A DNA stretch of 64,000 bases from Candidatus Bathyarchaeota archaeon (GTDB taxonomy: Archaea > Thermoproteota > Bathyarchaeia > Bathyarchaeales > SOJC01): assembly GCA_020341775.1 (NCBI GenBank), contig CP070835.1, positions 1,558,116 through 1,622,115 of the forward strand, read 5' to 3'. Position numbers and translations under genes: made by a program. A model generated the notes under the pieces. That model saw only the letters and a program-made list of their open reading frames with translations. It was not told the origin of the DNA and ran no database searches. Within the stretch, counting starts at the first letter, position 1. Each line of letters begins with the position of its first letter. This document shows positions 16,710 through 25,734 of this stretch, piece after piece.

Positions 16710-17929
16710 TAGCTTTCACTTAGCATTTCCATAAACGCGTCAATTCTGCCTTTAACTTGGGCTTCTGAATACTGCCGTGGATCAGCCATGTCACCTTCAA
16801 ACATTAGGTATGGAATGTTGAGTTGATTGTTCAGAGTTTCAGCAGTCACAAGTTGTGGGGCCGACCATGACTTGCAGCTCCTGTTAGAGAACAAGATTGC
16901 CCCATCTATATGGTAGTCTTCAATGGTGTCGGCGAATTTTTCCATTCGCAAGTCTATGTCGGTGTTTAAACCCATAGATAGTACTTTTCGAGCTATGCTT
17001 TCCAAGGGCTTTGATGAGTCAAGTCTGAACGCCCAAGCTTCGCTGTAGGGTTCATGCACGAAAACTGCGCCTTTGTCCTCGAAGTATTTTATGATGTCAA
17101 ACGCATGCCAAAGCCATATTCCGTCGAACATCAATCGGAACTCTTCTTTTTCGATTACGCCCTCCTTTCTTTTCACTCTATCTCTGACTTCAGCTAACAG
17201 CTCATCATAAAATTCTACAGCTTCTTCTGTGCCTTGCATAACTACAAGTGGAAAAATGTCGGAAGCGGAGTCTCTTCCGCCGAGTGGACAAGGTCTTACT
17301 CTTCTAAGTTTCAATGTTTGAAGCCACAGCTCGCTTGCCTTGTCAGAAAGGTTCACAGCGTTCACCAGTTTTTCCATGTCCAGCTTCACCCCGAATTTAT
17401 TCTGAGTCAACTCTATGAGCTGCTCCAACTGTTTTACGACATAATCCAAGACGTAGTTGTTCAGGTCGTCGTAAGTTAAGACATAGGGAGCTTCACCGAT
17501 AAACATAGGTGTTCCAAGATGAATGTGAAGGCTCTGCCACCACTTGACGTACACGTCACAAGCATTTCGAAAGGTCACCAACATGTCAGGCGCCGGCATG
17601 GGTCCATTCAATCCGCTGAGGGCATACCCCAAACAGCATCTGCTGTATGAGCATAAATCCTGCGAATAGCCTTCTTTCTCAGCTTCTTTAAGATAGTCTA
17701 GAATGGTTCCACGAGCGCTACACAACGCTCCAAAATGCTCTGGAGCAATTGGGTAAACATCTAAAGCGTAGAGCAACTCAACTGGAGTGAACACAGTTAT
17801 CCATGCAACCGGCTTATCCTGAGTTTTCACGTCCCAAGCTTTGGAAAAGTAATTCACAATCAGTTCGCCTATTTTTCTCGTTGTTTGAAGGACACGTGAA
17901 CGTTTTTTCTTGCGAGAGTTCAGTTTCAA
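16709..17929 (-). CDS. 2-hydroxyacyl-CoA dehydratase/benzoyl-CoA reductase family subunit (BcrB/HgdA-like)
   Basis: 406-residue HgdB/BcrB-fold protein. Family features are PVAWITVFTPVELLYALDVYP near the N-terminus, Cys-containing segments DLCSYSRCCLG and NRSCKSW that can hold a [4Fe-4S] cluster, and the C-terminal PYLMFEGDMADPRQYSEAQ. It overlaps the partner subunit upstream (17926-17929) and abuts the activator. Compared with the Bcr set at 33-37 kb it lacks the BcrB-specific AGGAW and QPPWGF stretches, so I call it a generic 2-hydroxyacyl-CoA dehydratase subunit, probably acting on a different acyl-CoA. Confidence 0.83.
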   Translation of the reverse strand: MKLNSRKKKRSRVLQTTRKIGELIVNYFSKAWDVKTQDKPVAWITVFTPVELLYALDVYPIAPEHFGALCSARGTILDYLKEAEKEGYSQDLCSYSRCCLGYALSGLNGPMPAPDMLVTFRNACDVYVKWWQSLHIHLGTPMFIGEAPYVLTYDDLNNYVLDYVVKQLEQLIELTQNKFGVKLDMEKLVNAVNLSDKASELWLQTLKLRRVRPCPLGGRDSASDIFPLVVMQGTEEAVEFYDELLAEVRDRVKRKEGVIEKEEFRLMFDGIWLWHAFDIIKYFEDKGAVFVHEPYSEAWAFRLDSSKPLESIARKVLSMGLNTDIDLRMEKFADTIEDYHIDGAILFSNRSCKSWSAPQLVTAETLNNQLNIPYLMFEGDMADPRQYSEAQVKGRIDAFMEMLSES

Positions 17930-19014
17930 TCACCTAAGGTTTCTATGAATGCCTCAACTCGGTTCCTAATTCGATTAATTTCCTGGGTCGGGCTCTCATA
18001 GTCCACTAGTAAACTGGGAATTCCGTCAGAAGCCAATTTGTTTCTTATGTGCACAAAGTCGTATAAGATCGGGTCGCAGAACTTTTCAGCATATGTTATC
18101 ACTCCCCGAGCATTGAAAGAAGCTACCATGTCGCTTAAGTAGCGTAGCCGGTCGTCAAGAGGGTTTTGAGCTGGACAAGGAGTTCTCGTAAGATATCTGC
18201 TGGTCAACGCTGAAAGAGGATCCTGAGACGGTTCAACATTGTCCCAGAAGTATCTTGAACCAGTGCACAGGTCGTCCGACACCACGAAACCTCCGGAGTC
18301 CTCTATAACCGTTATTAGGTTGAGATCATAAATGGCTGTGCCGTTTACATGCAGCCTGATGTTGCCTTGACCCTTGCCACTTCCGAATTCTGAAGCTTCG
18401 ACCAACGCGTTGAATTCCTGCTTCGACATCCATGCGCTGGCTAGGACCAGGCTGAAGTAATCTGATGCCTTGACCTTGTATTCGTTGTTTCGGTTCAACA
18501 AGTAGATGTTTCTGAGCAGATCTCTAGTGTGGTTGCACAATTCAATAGCGCTCTGCAACGAGTTATTATTGATTTCCGTGACAAAATTCCTTTCCAGAAA
18601 CATTTTCAACCTCCTAAATTCCATTCTCATAAAATCAAACGACAGCTCATTCTTCGTATTGTGGGGTACGCGAAGGAAAAACAGGGGTTTGTTGACTTTC
18701 TTTTTTAGGATGTCGAAAATTCTCCACATAGGATCACAGGTGTGCGCGACGATGAAGCCCTGGAACAGGTCTTCAAGCCTCAAGATGTTTTCTAACACAG
18801 CGCTCGCGAAGGGACAAATGAAACTCGGCGTGAGAGAACTTGTGTGTTCCCCTATGTTTGAGATTCTGTAGGGCTGAAGACCTGCTGCGATAATTATCTC
18901 TTCCGGAATACCACTGCACATGTACCCAACAACTTTAGCCTCCCCGTCGTTGTGTCGACGTAGTAAGGAAGTGGGGTCCCGGGAGAACTCGCGCATTTTC
19001 CTTTGTATTTGCAT
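17926..19014 (-). CDS. 2-hydroxyacyl-CoA dehydratase/benzoyl-CoA reductase family subunit (BcrC/HgdB-like)
   Basis: 362-residue HgdB-family protein, first gene of the minus-strand dehydratase operon. The characteristic start of the fold, KVVGYMCSGIPEEIIIAAG, is at about residues 26-44, then HTCDP, the DDLCTGSRYFWD motif shared with BcrC, and a C-terminal EKFCDP segment. The three cysteines in these motifs are the usual [4Fe-4S] ligands. The pair plus its dedicated activator forms a complete dehydratase system that would convert an (R)-2-hydroxyacyl-CoA to a 2-enoyl-CoA; substrate unknown. Confidence 0.83.
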   Translation of the reverse strand: MQIQRKMREFSRDPTSLLRRHNDGEAKVVGYMCSGIPEEIIIAAGLQPYRISNIGEHTSSLTPSFICPFASAVLENILRLEDLFQGFIVAHTCDPMWRIFDILKKKVNKPLFFLRVPHNTKNELSFDFMRMEFRRLKMFLERNFVTEINNNSLQSAIELCNHTRDLLRNIYLLNRNNEYKVKASDYFSLVLASAWMSKQEFNALVEASEFGSGKGQGNIRLHVNGTAIYDLNLITVIEDSGGFVVSDDLCTGSRYFWDNVEPSQDPLSALTSRYLTRTPCPAQNPLDDRLRYLSDMVASFNARGVITYAEKFCDPILYDFVHIRNKLASDGIPSLLVDYESPTQEINRIRNRVEAFIETLGD

Positions 19015-19107
19015 CGGTAAGAATACCCGATGAAGTTAGATAAAAACTAGTTGTTGACGTTGAATCGCAGCTTAAAGATTAGAGGAAGAGGAAAATAACG
19101 TGATTGA

Positions 19108-19911
19108 TTACTTTCCTGTGAATTTTGGCGTTCTCTTCTCAAAGAAGGCTGCGACGCCCTCAATGATGTCGTCAGATTTCGCGCAGGTGATGCCGCCTTC
19201 AACCATCATCTTGTTTCCTTCTTCCATGCCAATTTCCATTGCCTTCGAGAGTATTTCCTTGGCTAAGCGTACTGCTATGGGTGCTTTGGTTGCTAGTTGA
19301 CCTGCAAGATAAGCAGCTGTTGACTGTAACTCGTCGGGGGGGACAACCTTGTTGACAAGGCCGATTTTTTCTGCTTCTTTCGAGTCGATTCGTTCGCCTG
19401 TCAGGATGATCTGGGCAGCTTTAGCTTTTCCAATGAGTTTAGGAACACGAACACAACCACCCCAAGACGGAATCAAACCTATGTTAACTTCGGGAGCTCC
19501 AAAACTCGCCTTTTCTGATGCAATTCTCATGTCGCACGCTGCAGCCAATTCAAGTCCTCCACCTAGTGCATACCCATTTATCGCGGCAATCACAGGCTTA
19601 TCGAAAGTTTCAATCCTATCGAAGACATTTTGGCCAAGTTCCATGCGAGCCTTCATATCAGTCTCATCGCCCGACCCAGCTTCACTCAAATCAGCTCCAG
19701 CGCTGAAAGCTCGTCCAGCTCCAGTGATAATGACGCTTCTAATTTTGTTGTCCTTTCTTATCTCTTCGAGCAGGTTACCTAATTCTGCAAGTATGCCTTT
19801 GTTAAGGGAGTTCAAAGCGTCTGGCCTGTTTAAAGTGATAATAGCTATGTTTTCTTCTTCCGGCGTCAAGAAACTTGCAGCTTTTTCGTAGGTTAGGTAC
19901 TCGTATCCCAT
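19108..19911 (-). CDS. Enoyl-CoA hydratase (crotonase family)
   Basis: Crotonase-fold protein with both hydratase glutamates: one in YALGGGLELAAACD and one in GAPEVNIGLIPSWGG, corresponding to Glu144 and Glu164 of the rat enzyme. The oxyanion-hole segment FSAGADL is present. The ATG at 19911 has AAAGGTGG six bases upstream, better than the ATG at 19917. It lies upstream of the dehydratase operon with a gap of ~90 bases and would hydrate the enoyl-CoA formed there, giving a 3-hydroxyacyl-CoA. Confidence 0.88.
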   Translation of the reverse strand: MGYEYLTYEKAASFLTPEEENIAIITLNRPDALNSLNKGILAELGNLLEEIRKDNKIRSVIITGAGRAFSAGADLSEAGSGDETDMKARMELGQNVFDRIETFDKPVIAAINGYALGGGLELAAACDMRIASEKASFGAPEVNIGLIPSWGGCVRVPKLIGKAKAAQIILTGERIDSKEAEKIGLVNKVVPPDELQSTAAYLAGQLATKAPIAVRLAKEILSKAMEIGMEEGNKMMVEGGITCAKSDDIIEGVAAFFEKRTPKFTGK

Positions 19912-20079
19912 GTTCATCCACCTTTTGCTTTACTTAATCACAAATTCCATAAAAACCTTCTCATACAGTGCATCTGGTCAAACCAACGCTTAAAACTGGG
20001 AGCATATGCACACGAGTAAACAGGATGCACGTTTTGCAAGCAAAAATGAAAATAAGTGTAACCATACAAAGATTCAAGT

Positions 20080-21147
20080 GTGAGACCCATGACCCCTGAT
20101 CAAAGCGACATCAGGTTTGGCTGTTTTCTACCCATTCCAGCTGCGCCAGTGGACAAATTGCTGAAGATCGCCAAAATCAACGAAGAAGCCGGCTTCGATT
20201 CTATTTGGGCACCAGACCATCTTCTGTTTATTCCTCCCGGAATCGTGCCCGAAGCTTGGTCAATGCTAGCCGCAGCTGCAATAGTCACAGAGAAGGCTAC
20301 ATTAGGAACCTGTGTCAGCGACCCACACAGACATCATCCCGCCGTCCTCGCACAAAAAGTCGCCACCGTAGATCAAATTTCAGGAGGCCGTGTAACTCTT
20401 GGACTCGGAGCAGGAGAAGCCATGAATCTAGAGCCTTATGGAATAGACTGGAAGAGACCGGTCTCGAGATTGATCGAATTCACCACAATTGTGCGCAAGT
20501 TCTGGAGCGGCGAGACCTTCAATTATGAAGGAGAGTTTTGGAAATTACGGGACGCTTTTCTCCAGATTCGCCCCTCGAGAGGCACCATACCCATATATTT
20601 CGGAGCAAACAGCCCTCGCATGCTTGAAGTGACGGGGGAAATAGCTGATGGTTGGCTTTCAACTCCGCTTTCGCCCACGTTGTTCAACAAGCGACTTAGC
20701 CTAGTCAAAAAGGGCGCGGAAAAGGCAAACAGACCTTTAAACGAAATTGATGTGGGAGCCTATCTTTACACTTCAGTAACCGAAAAATCTGAAGACGCTT
20801 CGAAGCAAATCGAAAAAATGAAGGCTCAAGTAATCCCGTCGCCCCAACTGCTAAAGGAGGCGGGCTACCATGTCGAACTCTCAGAAGAACTTCAGTCAAT
20901 CTCTTACTTCAAAGCCCTTCTAAACTCTGAGTGGCTGGAAAAGTTTTTGACCTTTGCTGAGAGCATCCCGCTGAACGCTGCAATCGAGTTTTCCATTACC
21001 GGAACTACGGAGGATTGCATAGAAAAGATAGAGGCATACATCAAAGCAGGGGTTAAACATTTCCTGCTTTTAAATGCGGGACCTGACCCCCGCAGTGTGG
21101 TGAAGGTCTACCGGGAAGAGATAATACCTTACTTCAAGAAAAGCTAG
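20080..21147 (+). CDS. Luciferase-like (LLM, probably F420-dependent) oxidoreductase, copy 1
   Basis: 355-residue TIM-barrel protein of the bacterial luciferase/Mer family. Shared features are DSIWAPDH, GTCVSDPHRHHPAVLAQ, the loop GRVTLGLGAGEAMNLEPYG and a C-terminal CIEKIEAYIKAGVKHF. The GEAMNL-PYG form resembles F420-dependent methylenetetrahydromethanopterin reductase relatives. Start may be the GTG at 20080 or the ATG at 20089. The next gene is a clear paralogue, so this is a tandem duplication. Likely cofactor is F420 or FMN; substrate unknown. Confidence 0.83.
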   Translation: MRPMTPDQSDIRFGCFLPIPAAPVDKLLKIAKINEEAGFDSIWAPDHLLFIPPGIVPEAWSMLAAAAIVTEKATLGTCVSDPHRHHPAVLAQKVATVDQISGGRVTLGLGAGEAMNLEPYGIDWKRPVSRLIEFTTIVRKFWSGETFNYEGEFWKLRDAFLQIRPSRGTIPIYFGANSPRMLEVTGEIADGWLSTPLSPTLFNKRLSLVKKGAEKANRPLNEIDVGAYLYTSVTEKSEDASKQIEKMKAQVIPSPQLLKEAGYHVELSEELQSISYFKALLNSEWLEKFLTFAESIPLNAAIEFSITGTTEDCIEKIEAYIKAGVKHFLLLNAGPDPRSVVKVYREEIIPYFKKS

Positions 21148-21331
21148 ACACCCACCACCGCTCTTGAAACAACAAACCCTGATCCTCTATTGAACGCCAT
21201 ACACACGCCATATTGCACTTCAGCGAACACCTCCTTGAGTCATGATCCACATTTAAAATGAGACAGTAGCGAAATTGGAGGGAAAACGCCTAAAAGGTAA
21301 GCTGCTTTTCTACTTTGGATGAGATGAACTC

Positions 21332-22426
21332 ATGAGAGCGGGTCTTCCAACAGAAATCAAGTTTGGCTATGAAAGTGCACCATATCCTTGGGAAATCATA
21401 CGTGAACTGGCAATCTATGTTGAAGATCAAGGCTTCGACTCCTTCTGGATGCCCGATCACACGGTTGGCTTTGGCATAAGAAGATGGGATTCTCTGGAAG
21501 CCTGGACGGTGCTATCTGCAATTGCTTTGCAGACAAAACGCATTCTTCTTGGAACCTGTGTAAGCGATACATACAGACATCACCCAGCTGTTCTTGCACA
21601 GATGGCGGCAACTTGCGACATTATTTCACGTGGACGAGCCATTCTTGGAATAGGTGTCGGAGAAGCTATGAATTTGAATCCTTATGGAATATCGTGGAAC
21701 AAGCCGGTTTCACGGACTATTGAAGCGTTAAAAGTCATAAAAAAACTTTGGACAGAGGATGTTGTCGATTATAAGGGCCAGTTCTATACGCTAGATGGAG
21801 CTTTTCTTCAACCAAAGCCGCTTCAAAAACCTCATGTTCCAATATTTGTAGCTGGAAACTCGCCGAGGACTATGAAAATGGCCGCGAATTATGGAGATGG
21901 TTGGGTTCCCGCGTCCATGCAGCCGGACGAGTATTGTGAAAAGTTAGAGCACGTCTTTGAAGTAGCAAGCAAAGCAGGGAGATTTTGGGATGGACTGGGA
22001 GGGGATAATCCTCCAGAGATAGACCCCGCACTCTTTGTTTACGTGGTTATTGCTAAGGATTTTGACGTGGCAAGAAGGCTTGTGCTGCTGCCAGCAAAAC
22101 TCTACCTGTTATCAAGACCCCGAATTATAGAACGTCTTGGTTATCCCGTCCCCACAAAAGAGTTTGAAATGACTTCAAACCTAGTGTTCAACTCTGCAGT
22201 TTCCCGGCGTCTTTTAGAAGTGGCTCACACACTGCCTGACGAAGTGGTTGATAAATCACCTGTGATCTTTGGCGCTCCAGACGACGTGATCGGAAGGATC
22301 GAGGAGTATGTAGATGCTGGTGTTCGTCACTTTATTTCGCCTTTCTTCGTTTCGCCTAAGCTTATGAAAGAAACCTGCAAACTTTTTGCAGAGAAGGTAA
22401 TCGTCTATTTCAAAGACAGAGAGTAG
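21332..22426 (+). CDS. Luciferase-like (LLM, probably F420-dependent) oxidoreductase, copy 2
   Basis: 364-residue paralogue of the preceding gene, sharing GTCVSDTYRHHPAVLAQ, LGIGVGEAMNLNPYGI, and the C-terminal arrangement IGRIEEYVDAGVRHF. The start at 21332 has a purine-rich GATGAGATG upstream. It is separated from copy 1 by 184 bases that contain no gene, so it may have its own promoter. Function is as open as for copy 1; the pair sits between a crotonase and a thiolase, suggesting redox steps on acyl-CoA or cyclic ketone intermediates. Confidence 0.83.
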   Translation: MRAGLPTEIKFGYESAPYPWEIIRELAIYVEDQGFDSFWMPDHTVGFGIRRWDSLEAWTVLSAIALQTKRILLGTCVSDTYRHHPAVLAQMAATCDIISRGRAILGIGVGEAMNLNPYGISWNKPVSRTIEALKVIKKLWTEDVVDYKGQFYTLDGAFLQPKPLQKPHVPIFVAGNSPRTMKMAANYGDGWVPASMQPDEYCEKLEHVFEVASKAGRFWDGLGGDNPPEIDPALFVYVVIAKDFDVARRLVLLPAKLYLLSRPRIIERLGYPVPTKEFEMTSNLVFNSAVSRRLLEVAHTLPDEVVDKSPVIFGAPDDVIGRIEEYVDAGVRHFISPFFVSPKLMKETCKLFAEKVIVYFKDRE

Positions 22427-22586
22427 AATAACCGGATAGCCCTGATGAATAGGCTACGCCGCGCAAGGTTGGGTTGACAGGGTGTGGCATGTTTCATTGC
22501 AATACAGATAAGGCAAGTGTCTGTTCCTTAAAAAAGGAAATAAATTAAAACATCGACTTCAATAGACTGTCTCGGTGAAATTATCG

Positions 22587-23741
22587 ATGAGAAATGTTGC
22601 TGTTATCGGAGTAGGGCAGTCAAAGTTTGCTAGGAGACCTGACGCGTCAATCCGAGAAATCGCCTTTGAAGCATTTAAAGAAGCTGTCGAAGACGCTCAG
22701 ATAACGAGGGAAGAAATTCAGGCGTCTCTTGTCTGTTCTGCTACGCACTATGATAAACAGAGAACCCCTGCTGGTATAATAGCCGAATACCTCGGGCTGA
22801 ATCCCCAACCAACTTTTAATGTAGAGGCCGTTTGTGCGTCAAGCGGCGTAGGAGTGCGAATAGGTTGGTCTTTTATAAACTCTGGTTTGCATGACATCGT
22901 GGCAGTTGTAGGCTTTCAAAAGATGACTGAGCTGAGCTCTGCGGAAGTCCAAGAAGTGATGGGGCGATCAGGCGACGTGATGTGGGAATCGCCTTTCGGA
23001 ACTACTATGCCTGCTTACTTCGCCTTATACGCCCAATCGCACATGCAGAAACATGGAACGACGCAGGAGCAAATGGCAAAGGTGGCGGTGAAAAACCACT
23101 TCTACGCAACTAAGAATCCCAAAGCCATGTTCCAAGAAGAGATTACGATTGAGGATGTGTTAAAATCGAGAATTATCGCAAGTCCTTTGAAACGGTATGA
23201 TTGCTGCGCCAATTCTGATGGTGCTGCATGCTTGATATTGGCGAGTGAAGACGTTGCTGCCAAAATTGCGGACAAGCCAGTTTGGGTTGCTGGACTGGGA
23301 CTTGCATCAAGCCCTATGACTTTGACAGGCAGAGACACATCTTACGACTCCTTCGACTGCACGGTTGAAGCTGCAAAGCAAGCCTATAGAATGGCGGGAG
23401 TTGGACCAGACGATGTAGATTTAGCTGAAGTCCACGACTGCTTCACTATAACAGAGATTTTAAATTATGAAGATCTGGGTTTTTGCGAGCGAGGACAAGG
23501 AGGCAAGTTGGTTGAGGAAGAGCAGACTTACTTGGGCGGCAAAATACCCGTTAATATTGATGGAGGCTTGTTGGCGAAGGGCCACCCTGTTGGAGCAACA
23601 GGTGCCTCCCAAATTAGAACGCTCGTGAAGCAGCTGAGAGGAGAAGCAGGTGCGACTCAGGTTGAAGAAGCCAAGGTGGGATTAGCTCACAATCTCGGCG
23701 GAATAGGAATGTATTGCGCGGTGACGATTCTAAAAACATGA
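22587..23741 (+). CDS. Thiolase-family acyl-CoA acetyltransferase (SCP2/BbsB-like), copy 2
   Basis: 384-residue thiolase of the DUF35-partner subgroup. It has VEAVCASSG with the nucleophilic Cys, VHDCFTITEIL, GLLAKGHPVGATG and AHNLGGIGMY. The ATG at 22587 is preceded by GGTGA eight bases upstream, so it is preferred over the in-frame GTG at 22575. One base separates its stop from the DUF35 gene. It is the second of three such pairs here; the separate copies suggest different acyl chain preferences. Confidence 0.88.
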   Translation: MRNVAVIGVGQSKFARRPDASIREIAFEAFKEAVEDAQITREEIQASLVCSATHYDKQRTPAGIIAEYLGLNPQPTFNVEAVCASSGVGVRIGWSFINSGLHDIVAVVGFQKMTELSSAEVQEVMGRSGDVMWESPFGTTMPAYFALYAQSHMQKHGTTQEQMAKVAVKNHFYATKNPKAMFQEEITIEDVLKSRIIASPLKRYDCCANSDGAACLILASEDVAAKIADKPVWVAGLGLASSPMTLTGRDTSYDSFDCTVEAAKQAYRMAGVGPDDVDLAEVHDCFTITEILNYEDLGFCERGQGGKLVEEEQTYLGGKIPVNIDGGLLAKGHPVGATGASQIRTLVKQLRGEAGATQVEEAKVGLAHNLGGIGMYCAVTILKT

Positions 23742-23742
23742 G

Positions 23743-24171
23743 GTGAGAGGCGTGGGATTCGCAAGATTTGGTAAAATCAGCTATGTTTCGGAGACCAAGC
23801 TGCAGGACTTCGAGAAAAGCCTTGAAGCAGGCAAGATAATGGGAACCAAATGTAAAAAGTGTGGGCGATTATATTTTCCACCTCGGGTTGACTGCGGTTG
23901 TATGAAGGGTGAAATAGAATGGGTAGAGTTGGGTGGTGATTGCAGGCTGAAGACGTTTACTACTCTTCATTTTGCGCCTGCGAGTTTCCGTTATGAGGCT
24001 CCTTATACTCTTGGAGTGGCGCAATTTGAGGAAGGTCCTACAGTGTTAGCTCCTCTAAGCAAAGAAATCAGAGAAGACGAGATAAAGATAGGTATGAGTC
24101 TGAGGCTTGTTCCAGTTGAGCTTATGGGCGGTAGAATGATCTATGAATTAAGACTGCCAGAAAGCCGGTAG
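23743..24171 (+). CDS. DUF35 zinc-ribbon/OB-fold thiolase partner, copy 2
   Basis: 142-residue DUF35 protein: zinc ribbon CKKCGRLYFPPRVDCGC followed by an OB-like beta domain. The second knuckle reads Cys-Gly-Cys rather than Cys-x2-Cys, a small deviation that may still bind zinc. GTG start one base after the thiolase stop. Expected to form a complex with that thiolase, by analogy with BbsAB. Confidence 0.83.
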   Translation: MRGVGFARFGKISYVSETKLQDFEKSLEAGKIMGTKCKKCGRLYFPPRVDCGCMKGEIEWVELGGDCRLKTFTTLHFAPASFRYEAPYTLGVAQFEEGPTVLAPLSKEIREDEIKIGMSLRLVPVELMGGRMIYELRLPESR

Positions 24172-24201
24172 TCCTGTTCACTAGGCGACAGTTGGTTCGC
24201 A

Positions 24202-25734
24202 TTGACTTTACGAGCCAAAACAATCAACCTCCTTCAGGAAATCGTTGGACCAGCAAACGTTCTAACAGACATCGAAGACATTTATGTATATTCTTTTGAG
24301 CAAATCTATCGAGAACAACGCATACTTAAGTTAGATGCGGTGGTCAGAACAGAGTGTCCAGAAGAAATTAAAAAAGTAGGGAAACTGGCTGATGAAAACG
24401 GTTTCATAGTTGCTCAACGAGGAAAGGCTTTTGATTTGAAGAAGATTTCCAAGCCCATAGTTGTCTTAGATGATTTTAAACCACTCAATCTTGAACCCTT
24501 GAAAGAATCAGAAAAAGTCTCAACAGAAGCCATCAACAAATTTCGAAAAACTGAAATTGGCACATTAAAAAAACTTGCTTTTGCACAAAAACTAATGTTT
24601 TTAAATAAACCAACAACTAAATGCCAAGAATGCGACGCCTGTAGCAGCTATTGCACCGCAGCCTCTTCCTTTAACAATATTGAAACGTGGTCAGCGAAAG
24701 GAAGATTGCTCTTAATAAAGGCCATGTCAGGAGACGAGTTATCCGTTTCTCCAAAACTTGTCGATGTTATATATACCTGTAGTAACTGCGGACTCTGTTT
24801 CTCAGAATGCCTGCAACATTCAGAGTTTCAAGAAGCCATAAGAGCTGCTCGCAGAAAAATCGTGCTCAAAGATTTGGCCCCACAGATTTTCAAAGCTGCT
24901 GCTGAGAATATTCTGGAAGTTGGAGATCCAGGTGGAGTGGTTTCTCAGAAGCGGCGTCTTTCTTGGTTAAGAACGGTGTCGAAACCAGGTTCTAGTCAGG
25001 CTAGTCTTCTTTATTGGGTCGGTTGCACTGTGGCTGCACGCACCCCAAACACGGCTAAAGCAGTCATAAATATCCTGAATAGCGCCGGAGCCAGTTTTGC
25101 ACTTCTCGGCGAGAGAGAGGGATGCTGTGGCTACCTTCTTTTGGCATCAGGTTTGTGGGATGAAGCCAAAAAGAATGCGATTAGGATTATTGAACGAGTG
25201 AGGCAAACTGGGGTAGAGTTGATGGTTACGTCTTGTGCTGGATGTTATTACACGTTTTCTAGGCTTTTTCCTGAAATATTGGATGTTGAAATGCCGTGTA
25301 GATTGCTTCATGTTTCACAATTTCTAGAGGACTTGTTGGGAGAAGGAATGCTTGACCTTAAAGGTGTTGAATCGACGGTTACTTATCATGACCCGTGCTC
25401 TTTGGGTCGTCACTCGGATGTGTATGATGCTCCGCGAAATGTTTTAGCCAAAATTCTAGAGCTTCAATTTGTTGAGTTGCCTTTGAGTAAAAGTCGCTCT
25501 CGTTGTTGTGGAGGTGGTGGGGGGCTTTGGTCGTATAATAATCGGGTTAGTTTGGATTCAGCGTCTACTAGGTTAATGAAAGATGTTGTTCCGCTGAATG
25601 TGAATGTTTTAACAACAGCATGTCCAGTATGTCTAATGAATCTTCGTTATGCTTCGATTAGAAATTCCATCCCGGTCAAAGTCTGTGATATCGCCGAAAT
25701 TGTCGAGATCGCTATGGGTAAAGATTATTCTTAG
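24202..25734 (+). CDS. GlcF/HdrD-like Fe-S oxidoreductase with truncated FAD-domain remnant
   Basis: 510-residue protein. Residues ~1-75 look like the beginning of a GlcD/FAD_binding_4 domain (VLTDIEDIYVYSFE ... LDAVVRTECPEEIKKV), but the large FAD-binding part is missing. From ~140 onward it has two 4Fe-4S motifs (CQECDACSSYC and CSNCGLCFSEC) and two CCG domains with the CCGG-type motifs GCCGY and RCCGGGGG, as in glycolate oxidase GlcF and heterodisulfide reductase HdrD. TTG start without a clear Shine-Dalgarno site. It overlaps the convergent ferredoxin gene by four bases. Likely passes electrons between a flavoprotein and a quinone, disulfide or ferredoxin partner. Confidence 0.8.
   Translation: MTLRAKTINLLQEIVGPANVLTDIEDIYVYSFEQIYREQRILKLDAVVRTECPEEIKKVGKLADENGFIVAQRGKAFDLKKISKPIVVLDDFKPLNLEPLKESEKVSTEAINKFRKTEIGTLKKLAFAQKLMFLNKPTTKCQECDACSSYCTAASSFNNIETWSAKGRLLLIKAMSGDELSVSPKLVDVIYTCSNCGLCFSECLQHSEFQEAIRAARRKIVLKDLAPQIFKAAAENILEVGDPGGVVSQKRRLSWLRTVSKPGSSQASLLYWVGCTVAARTPNTAKAVINILNSAGASFALLGEREGCCGYLLLASGLWDEAKKNAIRIIERVRQTGVELMVTSCAGCYYTFSRLFPEILDVEMPCRLLHVSQFLEDLLGEGMLDLKGVESTVTYHDPCSLGRHSDVYDAPRNVLAKILELQFVELPLSKSRSRCCGGGGGLWSYNNRVSLDSASTRLMKDVVPLNVNVLTTACPVCLMNLRYASIRNSIPVKVCDIAEIVEIAMGKDYS

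Noticed and set aside
22440-22510. Possible C/D box small RNA (CCTGATGA) between the second LLM gene and thiolase
   Set aside because: No matching D box at suitable distance and no terminal stem.
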